DNA from: Thiohalomonas sp041685045
Lineage (GTDB): Bacteria; Pseudomonadota; Gammaproteobacteria; Thiohalomonadales; Thiohalomonadaceae
NCBI GenBank assembly: GCA_041685045.1
Contig: JAWLGP010000004.1
Location: 136,160 to 200,159, forward strand
Direction: 5' to 3'
DNA: 64,000 nucleotides
Numbering within the stretch: position 1 is the first letter of the stretch; every line of letters begins with the position of its first letter. Made by a program: the position numbers and the translations under genes. Positions 26,138 to 35,243 of the stretch are shown here, piece by piece. Under the pieces are notes generated by a model. It had not been told where the DNA came from, did not search any database, and was given only the letters and a program-made list of their open reading frames with translations.

Positions 26138-27392
26138 CCGGGTTCTCCACGGATACAGGGATTGGCTGGTAGCGCAAGCCACGGCGATGCCACACCAGAT
26201 ACGCCTGCCGGCCGTTCGAGATCAGAAACGGATGGTCCGATTCGCCCTCGGCGCTTGCGACGACAGCGGGCTTGCTCCAGGTGGCACCGTGGTCCCGCGA
26301 ACGCTGCGCGACGGCGACAGTCTGCTTACCATCGAACTCTTTCCACGCCAGGTAGACCTGTTCATTCAGACTGAGCACGTGGGGATGGGCGGCACCGGCA
26401 TCATATCGGCCGAACCCTATCGGCTCACCGAACACCTCGCCGTCCGTATCGGAACGGGCGTAGTACAGGCCGTGTCGTTCGGGGGCGTTGTTGAACCACA
26501 CCGCGTGATGGCGCCCGTCGTCGGCTGTGTCGATGGCGGGACCGTGGTGCGGACAGGCATCGATTTGCCACTGGTCGAAGCTCAGGCGCCGGACCGGCCC
26601 GGGGGTAGATGACGACAGGCGCGCGATGGCGTGGTCACGGATATTGCCCTCGAACACATGCCGCCACACCATAACCGGATTGCCCTGTGGGTCCATCGTC
26701 ATCGCGGTACGACAGCACTCACAGGTGTAATCAGCCACCTTGCGATTGGCCTGGAAGCTGGTGCCACCGTCGTTGGAGACCGTGTAGTACAGCGCCGCAC
26801 CCCGGTACTTGCCTCCTTCATTTTCGGTGGCGACCCGGTCGCGTTTGTCGAGCCACGCCAGGAACAGTTCGCCCCGCGCGTTCACCCCCAGCGACTCGAA
26901 GCGATGGCTGGTGAGATTGCGGTCGTCGTTGATGGTGGCGGGTTCGGAGAAGCTGTTGCCGCCGTCCCGGGAATAGGCAAAGCGCACGTCCCCGGTGTAG
27001 GGTTTTGGCAGACGTTTGGTCCAGGAGACGAAGATTCGGCCATCCGGCCCGACAACCACTTTCGGCCGATTCTCGCCGTCGGCGGCAATACGCTCCGGCA
27101 CACGGTTGACCGGCTGCGGCGCACCGAACGACGCCCCCTTGTCGTCCGAGCGACTCAGATAGACATGACCGCCGAAAACCCAGGCGACCCAGAGCCGTCC
27201 CTGCCCATCGAAGGCCGCGGTCGGCGCCAATGCACACTCCAGCGACGCCGGGGCCTCCGGATCGTTGCAGACGATAGCCGCAGCACCCGGACTCCCGTGC
27301 CCGGCGTGCCCGGAGTGATTCCCTGCGGCGTGGAGAGCCGGCACCACCAGAATCAGACCGAACGCCACCAAGCGGTTAACCATTTCGCGCAT
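26127..27392 (-). CDS. Exported Asp-box (sialidase-like) beta-propeller with Cys/His clusters
   Basis: 421 residues with a signal peptide (LVAFGLILVVPALHA). At least four Asp boxes (SDDKGASF, SRDGGNSF, SNDGGTSF, SRDHGATW) indicate a six-bladed sialidase/BNR-type propeller. I see no evidence of a real sialidase active site. Unusual features are HSGHAGHG just after the signal peptide, YTCECCRTAM (C224, C226, C227) and ACPHHGP (C280, H282, H283), all plausible metal ligands. Neighbours are a TonB receptor upstream and a thioredoxin-like protein downstream. Together they suggest periplasmic metal or cofactor handling rather than glycan cleavage. Confidence 0.8.
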   Translation of the reverse strand: MREMVNRLVAFGLILVVPALHAAGNHSGHAGHGSPGAAAIVCNDPEAPASLECALAPTAAFDGQGRLWVAWVFGGHVYLSRSDDKGASFGAPQPVNRVPERIAADGENRPKVVVGPDGRIFVSWTKRLPKPYTGDVRFAYSRDGGNSFSEPATINDDRNLTSHRFESLGVNARGELFLAWLDKRDRVATENEGGKYRGAALYYTVSNDGGTSFQANRKVADYTCECCRTAMTMDPQGNPVMVWRHVFEGNIRDHAIARLSSSTPGPVRRLSFDQWQIDACPHHGPAIDTADDGRHHAVWFNNAPERHGLYYARSDTDGEVFGEPIGFGRYDAGAAHPHVLSLNEQVYLAWKEFDGKQTVAVAQRSRDHGATWSKPAVVASAEGESDHPFLISNGRQAYLVWHRRGLRYQPIPVSVENPDGP

Positions 27393-27501
27393 CACGCGTC
27401 CTCACTACCTATTTTTACCGCAGGCTGTTTCCAACACTCACAACACGACATGCCAAATACGTGTTCCGAAACCGTATCCATGTGGTCGGCTTTCGATAAG
27501 T

Positions 27502-27557
27502 TGTAGGAGTGGCGGGAGCCGCGATTCGCTGCCTTCGCGACTCCCGTCGCTCCTACA
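27502..27557. repeat. REP-like palindromic element
   Basis: TGTAGGAG at the left end and CTCCTACA at the right end flank inner complementary blocks GGCGGGAG and CTCCCG, with CGCGA and TCGCG near the centre. The TGTAGGAG outer arm is typical of proteobacterial REP elements. It lies between the TonB receptor and propeller genes and may also form an mRNA-stabilising hairpin there. Confidence 0.75.
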
Positions 27558-27585
27558 GGCATGGTTATCATTTCGGAACAGCTGT

Positions 27586-29676
27586 TTAGAACCGGGCGGT
27601 CACACCGGCGTAATAGGTGCGCGGCGCACCCGGCGCAAACTCCGGCCCCCCGCTGGAGACGCTGGCAGCCGTCGCGTACCTCTCATCGCTCAGGTTCATC
27701 ACCCTGCCGTAGATCTCGAACTGCTTCGACACCGGATAGCTCGCACGCAGGTTATACAGGTCGTGGCCTTGGTACTGTTCGGTGTTCTGGTTGTCCATCC
27801 AGTACTTGCCGAGCCGCTCCCACTCCAATTCCACCTTGCCGCCTTTCAACCACGCCGGCAAATAGCCCAGGCGGGCATTGACGATTTGTCGGGGTGCCGA
27901 GGGCATTTCGTTGCCGCTGAAATCCTGACCGCTCTCGACCCAGTCCTCAAAGGTGTGTTCGGCATACGTGTAGCTCAAGTCGAAGCGCCACGCCTCTGCC
28001 AGCGGCAAACCGCCGCTGACCTCGATGCCGCGGTGCAGCGTTTCGCCCGCATTGACCGTGAAGCGTTCAAAGGTGTTCGGGTCTTCGAAGGTCACCAACT
28101 CATCGGTCTTGGTCATGTGATAGACGGAAACCTCGTAATCCAGACGGTCGGCGCGCCCACGTAATCCCACTTCGTAGCTGTCGACCTTGACCGGCTCCAG
28201 ATTAAGCGACGTCTGCGAGGAACCGGGACGGAACAGGTTGCCCTCGGACGGGGCGCGAAACGCATGCCGGTAGGAAGCGAAGCCATTCAGGTTTTCACTG
28301 AAGATGTAGGTAAGCCCAAGTTTCGGACTCCAGTGCGAAAAGTCGACCGTGGCGTCGGACGGGTGATTGTAGGTGGCGTCCCTGAACATGCTCGCAGGCC
28401 GGGAAACGACCAACAGCCCATCGGCAATCCTGTTGTCGTAGTCATATTCCATCCAATCGTAGCGAACGCCCGCGTTCAGGCGGGCACGGTCGCTCAGCGA
28501 CGTCTCGAAATGGAGATAGGGGGAAAGGCTGGAGAACGTCACGTCGTAATCGTAGATGACCTCTTTTCTCGTGAAACGCTCGAACACACCATCGGCATTG
28601 TCGTCGAAGGCATCGATGCTATGCTCCAGGCGGCTTCCCGGGCTGTAGTCGAAATCGGTACCAACCACCAGGCGGGTTCGATTCGGAGCGAAGTCTTTGC
28701 GGTACTTGAGTTGAAGGCCCACCGAGTCATGACCGGTTTCGGTAATGTTCGGGTCGTAACGCAACGACCAGTTGGGCATGTACTCCATCACGTTGCTGCG
28801 CAGATAGGGCGTAATACTCAACAGGGAATCGGCATTCTCCTTCTCGTAAGCCACCGAAAAGCGATAAGCCTGCACATCGCGGAATGAGATGGGGAAGTAG
28901 TTCTTCGTTGGGTTGGTCTCGTAGTCGCTTTTCGAAAGCCGTGAGGTGCCCGCCGTCTGCTGTTCGATATTGGACGCGGTAAACAGTGCCTTGATCGACG
29001 CGCCGCCCATATAGCTGTCCCAGCCCAGATTGACGCTTTGCCGATCGTACTCGGTACCGTCGCGCCAACCGTCCGTATGCGTCAGGTTGAGATCGCCTCT
29101 CACGCCGCCGCTATCGCCCACTGGTCTGCCGACACTGCCAAGAAAGCGCCGCCAACCGGCCTCGCCGAACTCCAGGTTGACCTCGGCTTCCGGTTCCAAG
29201 GGAGCCCATTTGGTGATCACGTTAACGACGCCACCGACGGCATCGCTGCCGTAAAGCGAGGTTCCCGGTCCTTTGGTCACCTCGATACCGGCGGCCTGTG
29301 GCAGGTTGGTCTCGTACAGCGCATTGTGGTTAAAAAAACCGGTGGAACGGGTCGGTATGCCGTCCTCGAGGTAGAGGTAGACGGCACCGGTCGTGATGGG
29401 GTGGCGGATGGCGGTGGCGTGGCCCTCTCCGTTCGTGACGTTTACGTGCACCCCGGCGATGCGCCCCATGATTTCGGACGGATGGGCGGGGCGAACGAAC
29501 TCCACCGTCTCCTCGCCCATGCTGTCCACCGTGGCCGGCGTTTCGGCCTTCGGTGTTTCCTCGCGCGTGCCCGTCACCGAAAGCTCGCCCAGGTCAACGC
29601 TGGCGGCCTGCACGGCGCCCACCCCAAGTGTAATAGCCGACAGTGAAAGCCAGTTCCGAATTGTGTTTGCTTTCAT
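27586..29676 (-). CDS. TonB-dependent outer-membrane receptor
   Basis: 696 residues with a signal peptide (LSLSAITLGVGAVQA). The plug domain has a TonB-box-like GELSVTGTREE and the typical GIEVTKGPGTSLYGSDAVGG with VVNVITK. The C-terminal region is a 22-strand-type barrel with GLTYIFSENLNGFASYRHAF and a terminal Phe in YYAGVTARF. The ligand is unknown; gene order suggests it works with the downstream propeller and thioredoxin-like proteins. Eight G residues sit directly before the ATG and act as or around the ribosome-binding site. An FNR/DNR-type box lies about 100 bp upstream. Confidence 0.9.
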   Translation of the reverse strand: MKANTIRNWLSLSAITLGVGAVQAASVDLGELSVTGTREETPKAETPATVDSMGEETVEFVRPAHPSEIMGRIAGVHVNVTNGEGHATAIRHPITTGAVYLYLEDGIPTRSTGFFNHNALYETNLPQAAGIEVTKGPGTSLYGSDAVGGVVNVITKWAPLEPEAEVNLEFGEAGWRRFLGSVGRPVGDSGGVRGDLNLTHTDGWRDGTEYDRQSVNLGWDSYMGGASIKALFTASNIEQQTAGTSRLSKSDYETNPTKNYFPISFRDVQAYRFSVAYEKENADSLLSITPYLRSNVMEYMPNWSLRYDPNITETGHDSVGLQLKYRKDFAPNRTRLVVGTDFDYSPGSRLEHSIDAFDDNADGVFERFTRKEVIYDYDVTFSSLSPYLHFETSLSDRARLNAGVRYDWMEYDYDNRIADGLLVVSRPASMFRDATYNHPSDATVDFSHWSPKLGLTYIFSENLNGFASYRHAFRAPSEGNLFRPGSSQTSLNLEPVKVDSYEVGLRGRADRLDYEVSVYHMTKTDELVTFEDPNTFERFTVNAGETLHRGIEVSGGLPLAEAWRFDLSYTYAEHTFEDWVESGQDFSGNEMPSAPRQIVNARLGYLPAWLKGGKVELEWERLGKYWMDNQNTEQYQGHDLYNLRASYPVSKQFEIYGRVMNLSDERYATAASVSSGGPEFAPGAPRTYYAGVTARF

Positions 29677-29772
29677 GACCCCCCCCGATCAATGCGCAAT
29701 TTTTTGGATATTTTTAGTTAGTTAGCAAGCGAATAGCGGGAGAACTATCCTGCAAAGAATCCAGGGACAACC

Positions 29773-29786
29773 TTGACGTGAGTCAA
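29773..29786 (-). promoter_or_regulatory. FNR/DNR-type box upstream of the TonB receptor gene
   Basis: TTGACGTGAGTCAA is a dyad of TTGAC and GTCAA around four bases, the form seen for FNR/DNR-type regulators. On the minus strand a -10-like GATAGT at 29749-29744 is spaced within 1 bp of the class II geometry. On the plus strand no -10 fits at that spacing, although the MASE1 kinase gene starts at 29916. The TonB receptor operon is the more likely target. Confidence 0.6.
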
Positions 29787-29915
29787 ATCCGAAAAATTAA
29801 TATAAATCAGGTGCGTTATAACACCCAACGATGTGTGAAATGACTTAATTGCCGTGGCCCTGTGGTTCTCTTTGCGCGGGGCCGGTGGCAAACTGTCCGG
29901 ATTGCCTGCGATCGG

Positions 29916-32372
29916 ATGGACGCACCCATGCATGCCGTCGTTCGAAACAACCTTGCCGTTGCCGGCAGCTATTGGGCACTCGGTTACGCGGTGGCCGTCT
30001 TCTTCAAGGCCTTCGGGGTGTTCCCTGCACCCAACTGGCCATCGGCCAGCATCGCCCTGGCGGCGGCATTGGTGGGCGGGCCGCGGCTTTGGCCGGGGAT
30101 TTTCGCTGGTTCCTTTCTCGCCAACTACACGCTGTTCGATGCCTCCGCCGTGATCGCGGGCGCCATTTCGCTCAGCAACACCCTGGCCCCGGCGGTCGGC
30201 GCCCTCCTGATACGGCGCCTGTGCCACACCGCACAGCCGTTTTTCCAGTTTCGGGATGTCGTGGTTTTCACGCTGTTCGGTGCCGGCTTGCATGGGTTCA
30301 TCGCCGCCACCGGCGGTATTGCCGCCGCCTTCGCCGGTGGGGTTCTGCCGGCAGAGGCGGTCCCTTCGGCCTGGCTGCGCTGGTGCCTGGCCGACGCGGG
30401 CGGTACGCTCTTCTTCGGCCCGGCCCTGCTGCTATGGTGGCACGACCGGACGGTAAGGCTATCCCGTGCGCAGGCGCTGGAGCTGGGGACAATCAGCCTT
30501 ACCACCTTGCTGCTGACTGCCGCCATTTTCTTCTTGCTCTCCGCCGAGCGTCACGCGGTCTCCGGACTCCCCTACCTGCTTGCCGCACCGCTGCTGTGGG
30601 TGACGGTCAGATTCTCGCCGCGTGCCGGCACAACCCTGTTCTCTGCCGTCGCCATTGTCGCCACGCTGGGCACCGTTGCCGGTCTTGGTCCTTTCATTCT
30701 GATGGGCGCCGAGCGGCCGCTGGTGACCCTCGGACTGATGGTGGTATCCCTCAGTATCGGAGTCCTGTCCATCGGCTCGCTGACCGCAGAGCGAAAGGCG
30801 GCAATGCGTGAACTCGAGGCAACGAACCGGGAGCTGGAGGAGCGCGTCGCGGCACGGACCGCCGAACTGGTGCGGGCCAATCGGGCCAAGGACGAGTTCC
30901 TGACCACCATCTCCCACGAGATGCGTACCCCGTTGACGTCCCTGCTCGGCAATGTCCAGCTGCTGTTGGATGAACCGCTGTTACCGTCCCAGCGGCAGAT
31001 GGCCGAACGTATGGGGAATTCCGGCGAATCCCTGCTTTCGCTCATCAATGACCTGCTGGACCTCTCCCGCATCGAGGCCGGCCGGCTCGAGCTCGATTGG
31101 GGCGCCGTCTCGGTCCGGGCCGTAGCGGAAGGAACCGTACGCATGCTGGAAACCACCGCCGCGGTTAAAGGACTGGCGGTGCGCTGCGACATCCATGATG
31201 TGCCGGACTGGGTGTGGGGCGATGCCCAGCGGCTGCGGCAAGCGCTCATGAATCTGCTCGGAAATGCCGTGAAGTTCACCGAATGCGGGGAGATCCGGCT
31301 CGAGATCACGCCCCTGGAGGCGGCCGCGGATTCGATTCATCTCTGCTTCAGCGTCAGCGACACCGGGATCGGGATCGCCGAGCAGGATCTGGCGAAGCTG
31401 TTCCGGCCGTTCTCCCAGGTCGAAGCCTCCACCTCCCGGCGCTACGGCGGGAGCGGGCTGGGGCTGATGATCAGCAAGCGGTTGGTCGAGGCCATGGGCG
31501 GGCAGATCGGGGTGGACAGCATCCCGGGACAGGGGAGCCGTTTCTGGTTTGTCATTCCGCTGCGCCATACACAGGTGGAGGTTTCCCCGCCGCCCGGCCT
31601 CCTGCGCCCAAGGCCGCTTTCGATCCTGCTGGTCGAGGACGTGATGGAGAGCGCCCGTGTGCTTGAGGCCCTGATCCGTCGCGAAGGGCATGCGGTGACG
31701 CTGGCCGAAGACGGGCGCGCCGCCCTGGCCGCGGTAGCGCGTACGCCATACGACCTGGTCCTGATGGACCTGCAGATGCCCGGGATGGACGGCTTCGAGA
31801 CCACGCGGCGACTTCGCGCCCTTCAGGATCCCGCCAAAGCCTGCATTCCGGTTTTCGCCTTGACCGCCAACGTGATGCGGCACACGGTCGAGGCTTGCCT
31901 CGAGGCGGGCATGCAGGACGTGGTGGCCAAACCGCTTCGGCTGGAGCAGCTGAATGCCAAGCTGATCGCCCGCTTTGGCGCTGAAATCGCTCACGAGCCG
32001 CCGGCGAGCAGCGATGAAGAGGCCGAGGCGGAACTGGACACCGAAACGCTTGATCAGTACCACGCGCTGCTCGGACCGGCAGCTTGGTTGAAGGTAACCG
32101 CCGTCTATCGCACCAACAGCCTCGCGAGCTTGGAACGGATACGGCAGGCGGCGCGCGCCGGCGACCTGGAGAAGGTGTCCCGCGTGGCGCACAGCCTCGC
32201 CGGCTCGTCCCTCACCCTCGGGATCAGCGAAATCGGCGCCCTTACCGCAGACATCGAACAGGCGGCCTTGGAGGGCGATGCGGCACGCGTGCAGACCCGG
32301 TGCGAGGCACTGTCCCGCCAGCTGCCAACGGCGCTGCAAGCACTCGGCCGGTGGGAAACAACAATGGCGTAA
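29916..32372 (+). CDS. MASE1 hybrid histidine kinase with receiver and HPt domains
   Basis: 818 residues from ATG 29916; ATG 29928 is also possible. Residues 1-300 are a MASE1-type integral sensor (WALGYAVAVFFKAFGVFPAP, then WPSASIALAAALVGGPRLWP). Next are a coiled coil, the HisKA box FLTTISHEMRTPLTSLLGN, HATPase boxes ALMNLLGNAVKFTE, DTGIGIAE and GSGLGLMISK, and a receiver with phospho-acceptor Asp in LVLMDLQMPGMDG. The C-terminal HPt domain carries the phospho-His in VAHSLAGSSLTLG. All phosphorelay steps up to a terminal regulator are in one protein, but no output regulator is adjacent. Confidence 0.9.
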   Translation: MDAPMHAVVRNNLAVAGSYWALGYAVAVFFKAFGVFPAPNWPSASIALAAALVGGPRLWPGIFAGSFLANYTLFDASAVIAGAISLSNTLAPAVGALLIRRLCHTAQPFFQFRDVVVFTLFGAGLHGFIAATGGIAAAFAGGVLPAEAVPSAWLRWCLADAGGTLFFGPALLLWWHDRTVRLSRAQALELGTISLTTLLLTAAIFFLLSAERHAVSGLPYLLAAPLLWVTVRFSPRAGTTLFSAVAIVATLGTVAGLGPFILMGAERPLVTLGLMVVSLSIGVLSIGSLTAERKAAMRELEATNRELEERVAARTAELVRANRAKDEFLTTISHEMRTPLTSLLGNVQLLLDEPLLPSQRQMAERMGNSGESLLSLINDLLDLSRIEAGRLELDWGAVSVRAVAEGTVRMLETTAAVKGLAVRCDIHDVPDWVWGDAQRLRQALMNLLGNAVKFTECGEIRLEITPLEAAADSIHLCFSVSDTGIGIAEQDLAKLFRPFSQVEASTSRRYGGSGLGLMISKRLVEAMGGQIGVDSIPGQGSRFWFVIPLRHTQVEVSPPPGLLRPRPLSILLVEDVMESARVLEALIRREGHAVTLAEDGRAALAAVARTPYDLVLMDLQMPGMDGFETTRRLRALQDPAKACIPVFALTANVMRHTVEACLEAGMQDVVAKPLRLEQLNAKLIARFGAEIAHEPPASSDEEAEAELDTETLDQYHALLGPAAWLKVTAVYRTNSLASLERIRQAARAGDLEKVSRVAHSLAGSSLTLGISEIGALTADIEQAALEGDAARVQTRCEALSRQLPTALQALGRWETTMA

Positions 32373-32483
32373 GCCCCTTCTGTGACCGGCACCGAGAACG
32401 ATGCGGATCGCGTGGCTCACCACATCCTCCTACCACTTGCACCGGGACGCACCGGAGCCGAAGAACCGGACGATTCCGATTCG

Positions 32484-33248
32484 TTAGAGATCTTGCCACC
32501 GAGCGCCGGTCAGCGAGCGGGCAATCGCCGCGAGGAATGCGCCCAGGGCCGCACCGACCGTCGCCATAGGCACATGTTCCATGACACCACTGACCAGGGA
32601 CTGATGCTGCGCCACCAGCGGAGTGTCGAGCGTGCCGGCCATCACCACGAACAGGAGCCCCATGCTCGTTCCCATCCCGGCCCCGACCAGTGCCCCATCG
32701 CCGATGGGTGGCAGCAGATTACTGAAATGGCTGGTAAACCAGCGAACCGAAACGATGTAGAGCAGACCCGTCGCGGCACAGACGATTGCCGCCAACCAGA
32801 AATAGCTCAAGTCGCCTTCCACTATCGCGACGGCAACCGCCAGCAGCGAGGCGACCAGCCCCGAGCTCGCTCCGGCGATGATCTTGGCGTCGGCGCGCGC
32901 GATTTCCGATGGCGCTACCCATCGACCGTATACGCCGCCAACGATCAGGCCCACACCGGCCGCAATAACGATGAGTGACTCCGGCACCGCGCCCGGCGCG
33001 AGGCTGAGATAAGTGACCGTACCGACGAACACGAAGGCCGCCACGATCACCGCAAGGCGCATACTGCCGTACATTAGCGCACCCACCGCACCAGCGGCCG
33101 CCGAGGCGGCCATGTATTGCACGTAACGGGAGCCGAGGCCTTGGAATGCTTCGTTCAGGACCACGAAAATGAAACCGAAAATCACCCCGACGAAGGCCCA
33201 AACCACAGCCCCCAGCGCCAGGTCGGCCATCTGGATACGACCACCCAT
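32484..33248 (-). CDS. Multi-pass membrane protein of unknown function
   Basis: 254 residues from ATG 33248, preceded by GAGGGG. About seven hydrophobic segments, for example LALGAVVWAFVGVIFGFIFV, VIVAAFVFVGTVTYLSLAPG, IVIAAGVGLIVGGVYGRWVA and a final VGAALGAFLAAIARSL. Gly/Ala-rich helices suggest a small transporter-like or channel-like protein. I recognise no family signature. It is convergent with the MASE1 kinase gene and has no co-directional neighbour close by. Confidence 0.7.
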   Translation of the reverse strand: MGGRIQMADLALGAVVWAFVGVIFGFIFVVLNEAFQGLGSRYVQYMAASAAAGAVGALMYGSMRLAVIVAAFVFVGTVTYLSLAPGAVPESLIVIAAGVGLIVGGVYGRWVAPSEIARADAKIIAGASSGLVASLLAVAVAIVEGDLSYFWLAAIVCAATGLLYIVSVRWFTSHFSNLLPPIGDGALVGAGMGTSMGLLFVVMAGTLDTPLVAQHQSLVSGVMEHVPMATVGAALGAFLAAIARSLTGARWQDL

Positions 33249-33601
33249 GGGAATCCCCTCAACCAATTGTTTGGCGACAGCGGCGCCTTTCCCGCGCCGC
33301 CTATCTCCCATTATCGTCCAGTACCCCTGCTCGCGCATCCCTGTCGCCGTGGTCGCCCGCTCGGGATCACCGCTGCGCGGATCCACCGACGCGGCTTGCC
33401 ACGCGAATAGAGGTGATTGGAAATCGCAAGCGCCGAAGGATATCAGAGGCTAACCAAATTCGCGTTCCGAATTGGTATCCAATCATCCGAGGCTGTGGCG
33501 GTGGGCATTCGGACCGTCAGCGGCAGGGATGCCGCTGTCGAGCTTACATGGATGTGTTCACAGCGTGTCCCGGATAGAGCCTGGGCACCACTTCCGAACA
33601 G
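33249..33601. other. Intergenic region, 353 bp, with a palindromic element
   Basis: The left part is the promoter region of the membrane-protein gene. The right part holds the hairpin element described at 33491-33576. No gene is supported. Confidence 0.5.
33491..33576. repeat. Probable dispersed intergenic palindromic element
   Basis: CAGCGGCA (33518-33525) and TGCCGCTG (33530-33537) form a perfect 8-bp stem with a GGGA loop, followed by ACATGGATGTGTTCACAGCG. This arrangement, a hairpin around CAGGGATG followed by ACATGGATGT, resembles intergenic repeats I know from gammaproteobacterial genomes. Only one copy was seen in this window, so the repeat status rests on memory of the motif. Confidence 0.45.
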
Positions 33602-34486
33602 CTATTCAGGTGGTGCGACGATGCAGGCTTCATAAAGATGGCGCTTTGTCACAAGTCCGCTGTAGAGGAAGACATCCAACAGATTTTCATAGGCATCCCG
33701 AGGGATCGCCACTTCCGGGGTCCAGCAACCGAGTTGCTGGTAACTTTCAATGGTGTCTGCAAGGACCTCCGGGGCGATATTGGGGAAAAATCGCTCTTCC
33801 ACACGGGCCACTTCCTTCGCCGTCGCCTCCAACACGAAGCGGCGACCTTTGCGGTAGGCGCGCATGAACGCCGCGGCCATTTCGGTTTGCAGCCACTCCC
33901 GCGTCGCGCAAAGACTGCTGAAGGCCACCGGACCGACCGCATCGCCCACTGCCGCGACCGGATAACCGATTCCGTCTCGTGCCATCTGTTGGGGGGCCGG
34001 CCCCTGCTGGTGGACGTAATCCCCCGTCCCTTCCCGAAACGCCCGGTCCATAGCCTCGACACCGCCTGCGTCGATGACCTGCAACTGATCGAGTTCCACG
34101 CCTTGGCGGTGCAGTCCGTAACGGAGCATCGCCAAGGGCTGGAAGAAGTGATCCACAAGCACGCGCTTGCCTTTCAGATCGGTCCACCGGAAATCCGGCT
34201 CGGGGCGACGCCCGGCGATAAAGAAACCGTCACGTTCATTGATTTGTGCGAAGTGCACGATGTCGCAGGACCTGCCCTCCTCCAAGTCGCCAAAACCGGT
34301 CGTCACTGCCGATTGGGACAGGTGATATTTCCCTTCCCGCAGCGCCGTCGAAATGGAGATCCCTGCCGGTGCGACTTCGTAAACCGCCTCCAGACCCTCT
34401 TCCTTGAGGAAACCGCCCGCAATTGTCGCCAGCAGGGGCGAATAGAAGGCCGAGTGCCGAATGGCCGTGATTCTAATCTCGCTCAT
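33602..34486 (-). CDS. NMT1/THI5-like ABC-type substrate-binding protein
   Basis: 294 residues with the periplasmic-binding-protein fold of the NMT1/SsuA group: RITAIRHSAFYSPLLATIAG at the N-terminus, FKEEGL-type LKEEGLEAVYEVAPAGISIS, and LKGKRVLVDHFFQPLAMLRY. No signal peptide or lipobox is visible, so it is predicted to be cytoplasmic, and no ABC permease or ATPase is adjacent. It may therefore be a ligand sensor or biosynthetic THI5-like protein rather than a transport component. It is followed 15 bp upstream on the strand by the DUF302 gene. Confidence 0.78.
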   Translation of the reverse strand: MSEIRITAIRHSAFYSPLLATIAGGFLKEEGLEAVYEVAPAGISISTALREGKYHLSQSAVTTGFGDLEEGRSCDIVHFAQINERDGFFIAGRRPEPDFRWTDLKGKRVLVDHFFQPLAMLRYGLHRQGVELDQLQVIDAGGVEAMDRAFREGTGDYVHQQGPAPQQMARDGIGYPVAAVGDAVGPVAFSSLCATREWLQTEMAAAFMRAYRKGRRFVLEATAKEVARVEERFFPNIAPEVLADTIESYQQLGCWTPEVAIPRDAYENLLDVFLYSGLVTKRHLYEACIVAPPE

Positions 34487-34501
34487 ACTGCTTCCCAGCG
34501 C

Positions 34502-34990
34502 TTATAGCTCACCATTGGCTCCGGCATTCAACACGTCGGTCAGCTTGACGTTGACCTCTTCTGCGAGCCGGCGCAGTTCGGGATTCAGTTCGGCCCCCTG
34601 AATCAGCATGTTCAGGTCCAGCATCATCAACACGGGTCGGTCTTCGGGTCGCTCCACCAACGCAATACGGCAAGGCATATAGGCGGCGAATACCGGGTTG
34701 TAGTCCACCATACGCCGTGCCGTTACCGGGTCACAGAACTGGAAGATCTCCAGTCGCGACGAAGCATGCCCCATGCTCTCCAATTGCGTACTGAGAGGCT
34801 GGTGCGCGACAAACATCAGGTTGTGCAGGTTCGCACGCAGCTTCATGGACGTGATCGCATCGTCCATCGTGACATCCTCGGCCAAGGGCACCTGAACCAC
34901 GGTCTGGGCCACATCGATACGAGTGGGTTGAGCGGCGGCGGAGTGGGCAATCAGTGCCAACAGCGGCACGACAAAGTGAAGTAGCTTCAT
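34502..34990 (-). CDS. Exported DUF302-family protein
   Basis: 162 residues from the ATG giving MKLLHFVVPLLALIAHSAAA, a clear signal peptide, with GAGAGAAG as ribosome-binding site. The mature part is a DUF302 domain (VTMDDAITSMKLRANLHNLM, RLEIFQFCDPVTARRMVDYN, PCRIALVE). DUF302 proteins are small periplasmic or cytoplasmic proteins of unknown function, common in sulfur-oxidising and denitrifying bacteria. It precedes the substrate-binding-protein gene on the same strand. Confidence 0.85.
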   Translation of the reverse strand: MKLLHFVVPLLALIAHSAAAQPTRIDVAQTVVQVPLAEDVTMDDAITSMKLRANLHNLMFVAHQPLSTQLESMGHASSRLEIFQFCDPVTARRMVDYNPVFAAYMPCRIALVERPEDRPVLMMLDLNMLIQGAELNPELRRLAEEVNVKLTDVLNAGANGEL

Positions 34991-35243
34991 TTCTTCTCTC
35001 ACGCTGATGTTGGTCATAACTATATGTAGTCGATTCCAATCTGGTCTGCCCGGCTCGCTCACCGCGGGTCGTAAAAGGCGGGGATGTTTACATTTTTGTT
35101 GGCCTTGGCTAAGGTAACCCTCTGCGCCCCAACAGGCGTCCCGTCCGCGGAAAGGGCTGCGCCCGCTTTCTCTCGTTACCGGCTTCACATACGACCTTCA
35201 TGGCCTGTTTTCAGCGGACCCAGGCCTCTGACGAGGGGTTCGT

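Noticed and set aside
26127..27392. Annotation as a true sialidase
   Set aside because: Asp boxes only show the propeller fold; the catalytic residues were not recognised and the Cys/His clusters and neighbours suggest another role.
26112..27506. Long plus-strand frames opposite the propeller gene
   Set aside because: Shadows of a real coding region: the minus-strand product has a signal peptide, Asp boxes and an overlapping partner gene.
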